Below, one piece after another: positions 1 through 7,490 of a stretch of DNA of 9,700 nt (position 1 is the first letter of the stretch; each line of letters starts with the position of its first letter). The notes beneath the pieces were generated by a model. That model worked only from the letters and a program-made list of their open reading frames with translations. It was not told the origin of the DNA and ran no database searches. The stretch is taken from the NCBI GenBank assembly GCA_963553325.1, contig CAUVOF010000084.1, positions 1 through 9,700 of the forward strand. Reading direction: 5' to 3'. The stretch comes from Cardiobacterium sp963553325 (GTDB lineage Bacteria; Pseudomonadota; Gammaproteobacteria; Cardiobacteriales; Cardiobacteriaceae). Both the position numbers and the translations under genes were made by a program.

Positions 1-2
1 CG

Positions 3-581
3 GCGCTGATGCGGCTGCGGCGGCGGATGAGCATGTTGTTCCAGTCCGGCGCGCTTTTTTCCGATATGTCGGTAGCGGAGAACGTCGCCTTTCCGCTGCG
101 CGAGAAAACCCGCCTTGACCGCCGCTTGATTGAGGCGGTAACGCTGATGAAGTTGCAGCGCGTCGGTCTGCGCGGCGCGGCGGCGCTGATGCCAGCGGAA
201 TTGTCCGGCGGCATGGCGCGGCGGGTGGCACTGGCGCGGGCGATTGCCTTTGACCCGGAGTTGATGATTTATGACGAGCCGTTTACCGGGCAGGACCCGA
301 TTTCGCTTGGCGTGCTGACCCGCTTGGTGCGCGATTTGAACGACGGCCTGCGCATGACGAGTTTTGTCGTCTCGCACGATATTGCCGAGGTGAGCAAGAT
401 TGCTGACCGCGTTCTGCTCTTTTCCGGCGGCAAGCTGATTGCCAACGGCTCGCCCGCCGAACTGTATGCGAGCACCGACCCGCTGGTGCATCAGTTCATG
501 CACGCCGAGGCGGACGGTCCGGTCGCTTTCCATTTTCCGGCAGCCGCCTATGCCGCTGAGTTAGAGGAGCGCCTGCGATGA
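3..581 (+). CDS. mlaF: Phospholipid ABC transporter ATP-binding protein MlaF (5' end outside window)
   Basis: This is the cytoplasmic ATPase that powers the MlaFEDB phospholipid transporter in the inner membrane. The frame is open from the left edge, so the N-terminal third, including the Walker A loop, is missing. Visible ABC motifs are the Q-loop (FQSGALF, near 48-68), the signature LSGGMARR (201-224), Walker B ending in the catalytic Glu (LMIYDE, 261-278) and the H-loop histidine in VVSHD (375-377). The sequence SGALFSDMSVAENVAFPLRE and the EPFTGQDP stretch are typical of MlaF rather than of generic ABC ATPases. The C-terminal tail with DGPVAFHFPA corresponds to the extension that in E. 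coli MlaF reaches across to the partner subunit. The stop codon overlaps the mlaE start by four bases (ATGA). Family assignment is very secure; only the true start is unknown. Confidence 0.97.
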   Translation, partial: ALMRLRRRMSMLFQSGALFSDMSVAENVAFPLREKTRLDRRLIEAVTLMKLQRVGLRGAAALMPAELSGGMARRVALARAIAFDPELMIYDEPFTGQDPISLGVLTRLVRDLNDGLRMTSFVVSHDIAEVSKIADRVLLFSGGKLIANGSPAELYASTDPLVHQFMHAEADGPVAFHFPAAAYAAELEERLR

Positions 582-1369
582 AGTCTTTGTTAAATATGCT
601 GGCGGCGGTGGGGGCGACGACGCTCGCCTGCCTCGCCGCTTTAGGTGATTTTTGTCTGTTTGCGCTGACGCTGCTGCGCCATCTGGCGGTGCTGCTGCGC
701 AAGCCGCTGCTGACCCTGCGCGCGACCTATGCAGCCGGTGTGCTTTCGCTGCCGATTATTCTCGTCGCCGGGCTATTCGTCGGCATGGTGCTGTCGTTTC
801 AGGGTTTTACGACGCTGGTGCGCTTCGGCGCGGAGCAGTCGCTCGGTACGATGGTGGCGCTGTCGCTGTTGCGTGAACTGGGGCCGGTGGTAAGCGCGTT
901 GCTCTTTGCCGGGCGTGCCGGTTCGGCGATTACCGCCGAGATTGGTTTGATGAAGACCACCGAGCAGCTTGCCGCGATGGAGATGATGGCGATTGAGCCG
1001 GTGGCGCAGGTTGGCGTGCCGCGCTTTTTGGGCGCCTGGTTTGCCTTGCCGCTGCTCGCCATTCTCTTTGTCGCCGTCGCCATCATCGGTGCGCATTTGG
1101 TCGGGGTAACGTATCTTGGCCTCGATAACGGCATTTTTTGGTCGGGCATGCAAAACAGCGTCGATTTTGGCAGTGATGTGCTGCGCGGCATGCTGTTGAA
1201 AAGCGTGGTCTTCGGCTGGGTGTGCGCGGCGATTGCCGTGTATCAGGGTTTTAGTTGTCTGCCGACGGCGCGCGGTATGTCGCGGGCAACGACGACGACG
1301 GTGGTGATGTCCTCGCTTGCCGTCCTCGGTCTCAATTTTGTTTTGACCGCGATTTTGTTTGGAGGTTGA
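578..1369 (+). CDS. mlaE: Phospholipid ABC transporter permease MlaE
   Basis: This is the integral inner-membrane permease of the Mla system; two copies form the lipid path between MlaD and the MlaF ATPases. The product has 263 residues, against about 260 in E. coli. Several hydrophobic segments are visible (about residues 10-32, 52-76, 90-112, 150-180, 205-225 and 240-260). The hallmark of the MlaE/DUF140 family lies at residues 110-140: FAGRAGSAITAEIGLMK followed by TTEQLAAMEMMAIEP, the cytoplasmic coupling region that contacts the ATPase. The start at 578 is supported by AGAGGAG at 563-569, eight bases upstream, and by the ATGA overlap with mlaF. Codon choice resembles mlaF (isoleucine mostly ATT) and differs from the genes after mlaD. 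Confidence 0.97.
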   Translation: MKSLLNMLAAVGATTLACLAALGDFCLFALTLLRHLAVLLRKPLLTLRATYAAGVLSLPIILVAGLFVGMVLSFQGFTTLVRFGAEQSLGTMVALSLLRELGPVVSALLFAGRAGSAITAEIGLMKTTEQLAAMEMMAIEPVAQVGVPRFLGAWFALPLLAILFVAVAIIGAHLVGVTYLGLDNGIFWSGMQNSVDFGSDVLRGMLLKSVVFGWVCAAIAVYQGFSCLPTARGMSRATTTTVVMSSLAVLGLNFVLTAILFGG

Positions 1370-1370
1370 A

Positions 1371-1871
1371 GTGCAATCCAATCGCAGTGTATCCGTCGCC
1401 GTGGGCGCCTTTGTCTTGCTGGCGCTCGCCGCCATCGTTTTCCTTGCCTTGCAGGCGAGCAACGCGCGCGGCTTCCGCATGAGCCATCCCTATTTGCTCA
1501 GCGCCGATTTTGCCGATATTAGCGGTCTTTCCAAAAACGCCAAGGTAACGATGTCCGGCGTGCAAATCGGCAAGGTGAAATCCATCGGCTACGACCAGGA
1601 CGCCTACAAGGCGAAAGTCGTGCTGGAAATATCCGGCGAGTACGACCGCCTGCCGCTTGACAGCAGCGCCGACATCCTCACCGCCGGTCTGCTCGGCGAA
1701 AAATACATCGGCATCGTCCCCGGCGGCGACCCGGCGATGTTACAAAATGGTGATACGATTCAGTACACCGGTTCGTCTATGGTATTGGAGAAGCTGATAC
1801 AGCAGTTCGTAACGCAAATGTCCGCCAAGGACGACGCACCCAAAACCACAACCCAGGAGCCATCCCCATGA
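1371..1871 (+). CDS. mlaD: MCE-domain lipid transport protein MlaD, GTG start
   Basis: This is the membrane-anchored MCE protein that forms the periplasmic hexameric ring of MlaFEDB and hands phospholipid to or from MlaC. The product has 166 residues: a short cytoplasmic tail, one membrane helix at about residues 8-27, an MCE domain at about 39-116 (SADFADISGLSKNAKVTMSG, then VQIGKVKSI), a conserved LTAGLLGEKYIGI segment, and the C-terminal SSMVLEKLIQQF helix that lines the pore. I chose the GTG at 1371 because GGAGG (1361-1365) sits five bases before it and MQSN matches the usual MlaD N-terminus. An upstream in-frame TTG at 1359 would have no ribosome site. E. coli MlaD is about 183 residues; the difference is a shorter C-terminal tail. 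The stop overlaps mlaC (ATGA). Confidence 0.95.
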   Translation: MQSNRSVSVAVGAFVLLALAAIVFLALQASNARGFRMSHPYLLSADFADISGLSKNAKVTMSGVQIGKVKSIGYDQDAYKAKVVLEISGEYDRLPLDSSADILTAGLLGEKYIGIVPGGDPAMLQNGDTIQYTGSSMVLEKLIQQFVTQMSAKDDAPKTTTQEPSP

Positions 1872-2485
1872 AAAAATTCCTCATGAGCCTTGTTCTCGCG
1901 GCGACTAGTGTCGTCGCATTTGCCGCGCAACCAACCGCCGATGACGCCAAGGCGCTGGTCGAGCAACAGGCAAAAACCGTCTTCACCCAGTTAAACGCCA
2001 ACCAGGCTCGCTACCGCAACGACCCGGGTGCCTTCAGCGACCTCATCAAAAGCGAAGTGCTGCCGTATATGGATTTCGAGCTGATGTCGCAATTCGTCCT
2101 CGCCCGCCACTGGCGCGAAGCGAGCGCGCAGCAAAAAGCCGACTTCACCGCCGCTTTCCGCGACCTCTTGGTACGCGTTTACTCACGCGGCTGGACGAAC
2201 TACGCCGGTACGCCGGTTGAAGAAGCAGTAAAAATCTTGAGCGCCTCGCCGGTCGATAAATACCAGCGTAGCGACATCCGCATCCAGGTACGCGACAAAA
2301 ATGGCAAACAGGCGACCGTCGTCTTCAGCGTGCGCCACAAAAACGGCCAGTGGAAAATCTACGACGTATCCTTTGAAAACGTTTCCATCCTTTCCAGCTA
2401 CCGCAACAGCTTCGACGCAGAAATCAACCAAGGCGGCCTCGACAAACTCATCGCCAAAATCAAAACCATGAAAGGCAACGAATGA
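1868..2485 (+). CDS. mlaC: Periplasmic phospholipid carrier MlaC
   Basis: This soluble periplasmic protein ferries phospholipid between the outer-membrane MlaA complex and the inner-membrane MlaFEDB complex. The 205-residue product starts with a clear Sec signal peptide (MKKFLMSLVLAATSVVAFA, cleavage likely after AFA near residue 19-20). The mature part follows the MlaC/Ttg2D family (about 211 residues in E. coli): the conserved segment LPYMDFELMSQFVLARHWREA near residues 58-78, the Tyr-containing helix around DLLVRVYSRGW, and the NGQWKIYDVSFENVS strand pair near residues 157-172, followed by SYRNSFDAEI. AGGAG at 1855-1859 lies eight bases before the ATG. The mlaC start overlaps the mlaD stop, and its own stop overlaps the mlaB start. 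All ten isoleucines use ATC, unlike mlaF and mlaE. Confidence 0.96.
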   Translation: MKKFLMSLVLAATSVVAFAAQPTADDAKALVEQQAKTVFTQLNANQARYRNDPGAFSDLIKSEVLPYMDFELMSQFVLARHWREASAQQKADFTAAFRDLLVRVYSRGWTNYAGTPVEEAVKILSASPVDKYQRSDIRIQVRDKNGKQATVVFSVRHKNGQWKIYDVSFENVSILSSYRNSFDAEINQGGLDKLIAKIKTMKGNE

Positions 2486-2757
2486 GCCTCGCTGCCCTTG
2501 GAACACTCGCGAGCGGGGTGCTGCAATTGCACCCCGCTTTAACGATACCGACACTCGACGGCAAGCGCCTGCGCGACGAAACCCTGCCCGACGTCCTTGC
2601 CGTGGACGCAAGCACACTGCAACACGCCGACAGCGTCGGCGTTGCCGCGCTTGTCTGGCTCAAAACACAGGCGGCGCGACAAGGCAAAACCCTCGACTGG
2701 CAGAACCTGCCGCCCATCCTCACCGAACTCTTCGCCCTCTACGAAATCAACCTGTAA
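2482..2757 (+). CDS. mlaB: STAS-domain Mla subunit MlaB
   Basis: This is a small cytoplasmic STAS-domain protein that binds MlaF and is needed for assembly and activity of the transporter. The product has 91 residues (about 97 in E. coli). The STAS core is visible as VLAVDASTLQHADSVGVAALVWL (residues 38-60), with the conserved D-S-x-G turn at residues 50-53. Ser51 occupies the position that is Thr in E. coli MlaB and a phosphorylatable Ser/Thr in SpoIIAA-type STAS proteins; whether it is modified here is unknown. The start is fixed by AAAGG at 2471-2475, six bases upstream, and by the ATGA overlap with mlaC. Sequence identity within STAS proteins is low, so operon position carries much of the assignment. 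Confidence 0.9.
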   Translation: MSLAALGTLASGVLQLHPALTIPTLDGKRLRDETLPDVLAVDASTLQHADSVGVAALVWLKTQAARQGKTLDWQNLPPILTELFALYEINL

Positions 2758-2771
2758 AAAAAAGCCCCACT

Positions 2772-2996
2772 ATGCAAGAAGAACTCATCACCTCACGCAT
2801 CAAAGCCATCCTCCCCGACGCCGAAATCAACCTGCACACCTTCGACGGCGTCCACTACAGCGCCCACATCCGCTCCGCCGGCTTTGCTGGCAAACCGCGC
2901 CTCGAACAGCACCGCATGGTAATGAACGCCCTCGGCGACATCCTCGGCAGCAACGAAATCCATGCGCTGGCGCTGAAAACCGAAGTGGCGGGCTGA
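2772..2996 (+). CDS. ibaG: BolA-family protein, IbaG type
   Basis: This is a small BolA-fold protein. IbaG/YrbA members interact with monothiol glutaredoxins and take part in iron-sulfur handling and acid or envelope stress. The product has 74 residues (84 in E. coli IbaG, which carries a longer C-terminal tail). The family pattern is visible: FDGVHYSAHI (residues 24-33, with the conserved His28), then FAGKPRLEQHRMVMNAL (38-54) and IHALALKT near the end. The gene lies 14 bases after mlaB and one base before murA, matching the E. coli mla-ibaG-murA arrangement. No convincing Shine-Dalgarno sequence precedes the ATG; the spacer holds an A8 run (2756-2763) beginning inside the mlaB stop codon. 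Translation may depend on coupling to mlaB, which is inference. Confidence 0.9.
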   Translation: MQEELITSRIKAILPDAEINLHTFDGVHYSAHIRSAGFAGKPRLEQHRMVMNALGDILGSNEIHALALKTEVAG

Positions 2997-2997
2997 A

Positions 2998-4257
2998 ATG
3001 GAACAACTCAAAATCATCGGCGGCAAACCGCTTTCCGGCGAAGTCCGCATCAGCGGCGCAAAAAACGCCGTGCTGCCCATCCTCGCCGCCACCCTGCTCG
3101 TCCCTGGCGAAACCATCATCGACAACGTCCCGCGCCTGCGCGACGTCCACACCTTTATAAAAGTGCTGAACGCGATGGGCGCCAAAGCCGCCTTTACCGG
3201 CGACAACCAAATAACCGTCGATTCGACGACCATCACCAACCCGGAAGCGCCCTACGAACTCGTCAAAACCATGCGCGCCAGCATCCTCGTTTTGGGGCCA
3301 TTGCTTGCCCGCTTTGGCGAAGCGCGCGTTTCCTTGCCCGGCGGTTGCGCCATCGGCGCGCGCCCGGTGGACCAGCACATCAAAGGCATGCAGGCGCTCG
3401 GCGCACACATCGACATCCACGAAGGCTACATCGACGCGCGCGGCAAACTGCGCGGTGCCCACTTCGTCATGGACATGACCACCGTAACCGGCACCGAAAA
3501 CCTGCTGATGGCGGCGGTACTCGCCGAAGGCACGACCGTGCTTGACGCCGCCGCCTGCGAGCCGGAAGTCACCGACCTCGCGCATTGCCTCGTCGCCATG
3601 GGCGCGAAAATCAGCGGCATCGGCACACAGACACTAACCATTGAAGGCGTGCGCGCCCTCAAACCAGCGCGTTACACCACCCTGCCGGACCGCATCGAAA
3701 CCGGCACCCACCTTATCGCCGCTGCCATTACCGGCGGCGAAATCACCACCCGCCACACCCGCGCCGACCTGCTCGAAGCCGTGCTGGAAAAACTCGCAGC
3801 GGCAGGCGCGGCGGTAGAGCGCGGTCGCGACTACATCCGCCTCGACCAACGCGGCCGCCCGCTACAAGCGGTGAGCGTCCGCACCGCACCGTTCCCCGCC
3901 TTCCCGACCGACATGCAGGCGCAAATCATGGCGCTCAACACCATCGCACAAGGCACGGCGACCGTCATCGAAACCATCTTTGAAAACCGCTTCATGCACG
4001 TCCCCGAACTGGCGCGCATGGGCGCAGACATCGCCATCGAAGGCCACACCGCCACCGTGCGCGGCGTCGCCAAACTCAGCGGCGCACCGGTGATGGCGAC
4101 CGACCTGCGCGCCTCCGCCTGCCTGGTACTCGCTGCGCTTGCCGCCGAAGGCGAAAGCACCATTGACCGCATCTACCACCTCGACCGCGGCTACGACGCC
4201 ATCGAGCAGAAACTAAGCGCGGTCGGCGCCGACATCCGTCGCGTGCGCGCGGAATAA
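2998..4257 (+). CDS. murA: UDP-N-acetylglucosamine 1-carboxyvinyltransferase MurA
   Basis: This cytoplasmic enzyme transfers enolpyruvate from phosphoenolpyruvate to UDP-GlcNAc, the first committed step of peptidoglycan synthesis, and is the target of fosfomycin. The 419 residues equal the E. coli length. Visible key elements are SGAKNA with Lys22-Asn23, the KTMRAS motif with Arg93, the mobile-loop active-site Cys117 in SLPGGCAIGARP, LPDRIETGT at 229-237, Asp305 in AFPTDMQAQ, and FENRFMHVPEL. Cys (not Asp) at 117 is the fosfomycin-sensitive form. The start lies one base after the ibaG stop; the ribosome site is weak, so coupling is likely. It is the last gene of the plus-strand operon and is followed by an intrinsic terminator 20 bases after the stop. 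Confidence 0.98.
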   Translation: MEQLKIIGGKPLSGEVRISGAKNAVLPILAATLLVPGETIIDNVPRLRDVHTFIKVLNAMGAKAAFTGDNQITVDSTTITNPEAPYELVKTMRASILVLGPLLARFGEARVSLPGGCAIGARPVDQHIKGMQALGAHIDIHEGYIDARGKLRGAHFVMDMTTVTGTENLLMAAVLAEGTTVLDAAACEPEVTDLAHCLVAMGAKISGIGTQTLTIEGVRALKPARYTTLPDRIETGTHLIAAAITGGEITTRHTRADLLEAVLEKLAAAGAAVERGRDYIRLDQRGRPLQAVSVRTAPFPAFPTDMQAQIMALNTIAQGTATVIETIFENRFMHVPELARMGADIAIEGHTATVRGVAKLSGAPVMATDLRASACLVLAALAAEGESTIDRIYHLDRGYDAIEQKLSAVGADIRRVRAE

Positions 4258-4276
4258 TCGCCGCCATCGCATTAAC

Positions 4277-4299
4277 GCCCGCATGATGCGGGCTTTTTT
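4277..4299 (+). terminator. Intrinsic terminator after murA
   Basis: A perfect 7-bp stem GCCCGCA (4277-4283) / TGCGGGC (4287-4293) with a three-base loop TGA is followed directly by six T residues (4294-4299). It lies 20 bases after the murA stop. There is no matching A-run on the left side, so it should stop transcription mainly on the plus strand, closing the mla-ibaG-murA operon. Confidence 0.9.
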
Positions 4300-4349
4300 A
4301 CGTTAGACCTTACAAGCTACGCGAGTCGCCCTGCGATGAAGGGAATTTT

Positions 4350-5636
4350 TCAATTGAGCGGAAAGCGGATTTCCACGCGCAGGCCGTGGGCGCTGTTGTG
4401 CGCGTCTTTGAGGGTGAGGCTGGCGCCGTGTTTGTCGCAAAGGCTTTTGACGATGGCAAGTCCCAAGCCGGTACCTTCTTCCTCGCTGCCGAGTTGGCGG
4501 TAGAACGGGTCCAAGACGCGGGCGCGTTCAGCGGCGGCGATGCCGGGGCCGTTGTCTTCAACGATAAGCACGACGGCATCGGCGCTGCTTGCGAGGTCGA
4601 GGTCGATGCGGCTGCCGGGCGGGCTGTAGCGCAGGGCGTTGTCGGCGAGGTTTTTGATGAGGGTGTAAAGCGCGGTGGCAGGCACGGGCAGGCGCGCGTC
4701 GGTGTCAGTGGCGATGCCGAGGTCGCTCTGTTTGCGGTCGGCAAGCGGCAGCAGGGTTTCGATGACTTGGCGGTACACCGCCTGTACGCTGCTGTCTGCC
4801 GTGGCATCGTTCGCGCCGTGCTGGCTGCGTGCAAGCAGCAGCAGTTGTTCGAGCAGGGCGCTGGTGCGGCGAATGCCGGCGCGTAGGGTATCGAGTTGGT
4901 CGCGTGCCGCAGGGCGGTCGAGGTTTTGTGCGAGGCGCTCGGCTTGCAGGGTGAGGGCGGTCATCGGCGTGCGCAGTTCGTGCGCAGCGTCGGCGATGAA
5001 GCGTTTTTCGCGCTGGATGGTGCTGCTGATGCGTGCCAGCAGGCGGTTCATGGCGCGGGTGATGCCGCGCATTTCTTGCGGCACACCGTCGTCGGCAAGC
5101 GGCGAGAGGTCGTTTTCGTCGCGGTTTTCGATGTCGCGGCTCAAGCGACGCACCGGGCGTAGCGCGCGGTGGATGGTGTAAAGGCTGGTCAGTGCGAGGA
5201 TGGGAACGAGCAACAGAAGCGGGGTGATGGCATGCCAGGCGCTGGCGTTGGCAATGGCGTCGCGCGCTTCGGTTTCTTGGATGAGGGCGAGGCGGCGACC
5301 GTCCGGGTAGGTGTGGATGTAGGCGCGGTAGGCGCGGTCGTGGCGGCGCAGGTCGTGGAAGCCGTCGCCCGGTTTGCGTCCGAGGAAGCGGCCGTAGCGG
5401 CCGGTACGGGCAACGGCTTCGATGTCGATGCGGTTGTCGTCGTCGAGGTCGGCGCGGCGCGGCGGGTCGTGCGGGTCGATGAGGGCGGCGGTCTGGCGCA
5501 GGATGTCGTCCTGGTAGTCGTTGGCTTCTTGGTGGATGGCGTGGTAGAAGATGATGCCAGCGATGAGGGCAACGCCTAGGGTTACGGCGGTGAGGCTAAG
5601 GGCGAGGCGCAGGCGCAATGAGGGTGCGGGGTTCAT
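4350..5636 (-). CDS. Two-component sensor histidine kinase, QseC/PmrB-like, no adjacent regulator
   Basis: This is an inner-membrane sensor kinase of 428 residues. Its order is: a first membrane helix (about residues 11-33); a periplasmic domain of about 100 residues, rich in Asp and Arg, ending in AYIHTYPDGRRLALIQETEA, which resembles the QseC/PmrB-type sensor region; a second helix (about 136-155); a HAMP linker (about 156-208); a dimerisation/phospho-acceptor box FIADAAHELRTPMTAL with His219; and an ATPase domain with N-box NLADNALRYSPP (329-340), G1 box EDNGPGI (360-366) and G2 box GTGLGLAIVK (388-397). All catalytic elements are intact. The DDDNRID cluster near residues 65-71 could bind cations, which is speculative. 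GGA lies six bases before the start. The closest named families are QseC and PmrB, but the signal and partner cannot be read from the sequence. No response regulator flanks it. Confidence 0.93.
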   Translation of the reverse strand: MNPAPSLRLRLALSLTAVTLGVALIAGIIFYHAIHQEANDYQDDILRQTAALIDPHDPPRRADLDDDNRIDIEAVARTGRYGRFLGRKPGDGFHDLRRHDRAYRAYIHTYPDGRRLALIQETEARDAIANASAWHAITPLLLLVPILALTSLYTIHRALRPVRRLSRDIENRDENDLSPLADDGVPQEMRGITRAMNRLLARISSTIQREKRFIADAAHELRTPMTALTLQAERLAQNLDRPAARDQLDTLRAGIRRTSALLEQLLLLARSQHGANDATADSSVQAVYRQVIETLLPLADRKQSDLGIATDTDARLPVPATALYTLIKNLADNALRYSPPGSRIDLDLASSADAVVLIVEDNGPGIAAAERARVLDPFYRQLGSEEEGTGLGLAIVKSLCDKHGASLTLKDAHNSAHGLRVEIRFPLN

Positions 5637-5662
5637 GTGTTTCCAGGGTGGGTAAAAAGGGC

Positions 5663-5668
5663 ATTATC
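5663..5668 (-). promoter_or_regulatory. Possible -10 element for the kinase gene
   Basis: On the minus strand this reads GATAAT, five of six matches to the sigma-70 -10 consensus, 27 bases before the kinase start. No good -35 hexamer stands at 16-18 bases upstream, so the call is weak. Confidence 0.25.
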
Positions 5669-5705
5669 GGCTGCCAAGCGGCGGCAAGGTAGCGGCAACG
5701 AACCG

Positions 5706-5734
5706 CGCATTTACGGACGCTAAACCGTTATAGT
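5706..5734 (+). promoter_or_regulatory. Possible fadD promoter
   Basis: TATAGT at 5729-5734 is a good -10 candidate, about 36 bases before the fadD start. The hexamer 17 bases upstream (CGCATT, 5706-5711) is a poor -35. The 133-base divergent spacer (5637-5769) must carry the start signals for both the kinase and fadD; I saw no clear FadR-like operator in it. Confidence 0.35.
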
Positions 5735-5769
5735 ATTGCCGCCTCTTAACCAGACATAAAAGGAACCCC

Positions 5770-7476
5770 ATGACACCTTCGGACGACATCGCCCGCCCTT
5801 GGCTCGCCAGTTACAAGGAAGACGTGCCGCATACTTTCAGCGGCAGCGAATATCAAAACCTCGGCGCGTTTTTGGAAGACATGTTCGCGCGGCACGCCGA
5901 CCTGCCGGCTTTCAGCAACTTCCGCCGCACACTTACCTATCGCGAAGTCGGCGAACGCGCCCGCGCCTTTGCCGCTTTCCTGCAAAGCGAACTCGGCTAC
6001 AAGCCCGGCGACCGCCTCGCCTTGATGATGCCAAACATCCTGCAATTCCCCATCTGCCTCTATGGCTGCATGCTCGCCGGCGTGGTGGCGGTAAACGTCA
6101 ATCCGCTCTACACCCCGCGCGAGCTGGAACACCAGCTAAACGATAGCGGCGTGCGCGGCATTGTTCTCGCCGAAAACTTCACCCGCAGCGTCGCCGAAGT
6201 GCGCCCGCAAGTGCCGACCCTGCGTGACATCATCGTTACCTGCTATGGCGACGAAATGGGCTGGTTCTGGTCGCCCATCGTTGATTTCTATGTGCGCCAC
6301 ATCGGCAAACTGGTGCCGAAGTACTACCTGCCCGGCGTCATCCCCTTCAAAAAAATGCTCAAAGTCGGGCGCGAGCGGCCGTTTACCCGCTACGAAGCAC
6401 AACCGCAGGATATGGCGATGCTGCAATACACCGGCGGCACCACCGGCGTTGCCAAAGGGGCGGTGCTCACCCACGCCAACCTGCTCGCCAACGCCACGCA
6501 AATCAATCTGTGGATTGGCAGCGGCAACATCGGTGCTGGCGACGTCATCATTACCGCGCTGCCGCTCTATCACATCTTTTCCTGCACCATCAATGCGTTA
6601 GGATTCAGTAGCCGTGGCGTGCATGCCGTGCTCGTTACCAACCCGCGCGACATCAAATCCTTCCTCACCATCCTGCGCCGCCACCCGCCGACCATGCTCA
6701 CCGGGGTCAATACCCTCTTCAAAACCCTGCTCAACACCCCCGCCTTCCGTCAGCTTAACTTCTCGCACCTGCGCTACGTCATTGCCGGCGGCATGGCGCT
6801 GGAAAAAACCGTCTCTGACGAATGGCAGGCGCTTACCGGCAACGTCATCGTCGAAGGCTACGGCCTCACCGAAACTTCGCCGCTGGTTTGCGTCAATCAC
6901 ATGGACGTTGCCGCCTACAACGGCACCATCGGCTACCCCATGCCCGGCACCGACGTCAGCCTGCGCGACGACAACGGCGCCATCGTGCCGCTGGGCGAGC
7001 CGGGCGAAATGTGGGTACGCGGGCCGCAGGTGATGCAGGGCTACTGGCAGCAGCCGGACGAAACGCGCCGCGCCCTGCAAGACGGCTGGCTGAAAACCGG
7101 CGACATCGCGGTGATGCGCGCGGACGGCGCACTGAAAATCGTCGATCGCAAGAAAGACATGATTTTGGTCTCCGGCTTTAACGTCTATCCGAGCGAAGTC
7201 GAAGCGGTGCTGGCGCAGCATCCGGCGGTGTTGGAAGTCGCCTGCATCGGTGTGCCCTGCGAAGGTTCGGGCGAGAAGGTGAAAGCCTGCGTCGTTGTGC
7301 GGCCGGGGAAAAAATTGAGCGTGGAAGAATTGCAAAAATACGCCAGCGCCAACCTCACCGCCTACAAACGGCCGAAGGTTTACGAATTCTGCGACGACCT
7401 GCCGAAATCCAACGTCGGCAAAATCCTGCGGCGTGAACTGGTGGCGCGGGAAAAGGCAAAAGCGGAAGGCAAGTAG
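5770..7476 (+). CDS. fadD: Long-chain-fatty-acid--CoA ligase FadD
   Basis: This enzyme activates long-chain fatty acids to acyl-CoA with ATP, for beta-oxidation or reuse of exogenous fatty acids; in E. coli it is a peripheral inner-membrane protein. The 568 residues compare with 561 in E. coli. ANL-superfamily motifs are intact: P-loop YTGGTTGVAKGA (220-231), LPLYHIF (264-270), the GYGLTET motif (363-369), LKTGDIAV with the ATP-ribose Asp445, the hinge and FACS signature around DRKKDMILVSGFNVYP (459-474), and the C-terminal catalytic lysine in KSNVGKILRREL (Lys551). NVNPLYTPRELEHQLNDSG at 109-127 is strongly FadD-like. AAGGA at 5760-5764 lies five bases before the ATG. The gene stands alone, divergent from the kinase and convergent with the Ter-nuclease gene. 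Confidence 0.96.
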   Translation: MTPSDDIARPWLASYKEDVPHTFSGSEYQNLGAFLEDMFARHADLPAFSNFRRTLTYREVGERARAFAAFLQSELGYKPGDRLALMMPNILQFPICLYGCMLAGVVAVNVNPLYTPRELEHQLNDSGVRGIVLAENFTRSVAEVRPQVPTLRDIIVTCYGDEMGWFWSPIVDFYVRHIGKLVPKYYLPGVIPFKKMLKVGRERPFTRYEAQPQDMAMLQYTGGTTGVAKGAVLTHANLLANATQINLWIGSGNIGAGDVIITALPLYHIFSCTINALGFSSRGVHAVLVTNPRDIKSFLTILRRHPPTMLTGVNTLFKTLLNTPAFRQLNFSHLRYVIAGGMALEKTVSDEWQALTGNVIVEGYGLTETSPLVCVNHMDVAAYNGTIGYPMPGTDVSLRDDNGAIVPLGEPGEMWVRGPQVMQGYWQQPDETRRALQDGWLKTGDIAVMRADGALKIVDRKKDMILVSGFNVYPSEVEAVLAQHPAVLEVACIGVPCEGSGEKVKACVVVRPGKKLSVEELQKYASANLTAYKRPKVYEFCDDLPKSNVGKILRRELVAREKAKAEGK

Positions 7477-7490
7477 CGCCCGTCCGCGAT

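Noticed and set aside
1359..1370. Upstream in-frame TTG start for mlaD
   Set aside because: It lies inside the Shine-Dalgarno region that serves the GTG at 1371, and the shorter N-terminus matches MlaD relatives.
773..1480. Minus-strand open frame of about 235 codons opposite mlaE
   Set aside because: It shows low-complexity His/Arg/Gln content, no ribosome site and no family resemblance, while mlaE on the other strand is certain.
2827..3585. Minus-strand open frame of about 252 codons opposite ibaG and murA
   Set aside because: It lies opposite murA, whose full length and active-site residues are conserved on the plus strand. Such shadows are common in GC-rich DNA.
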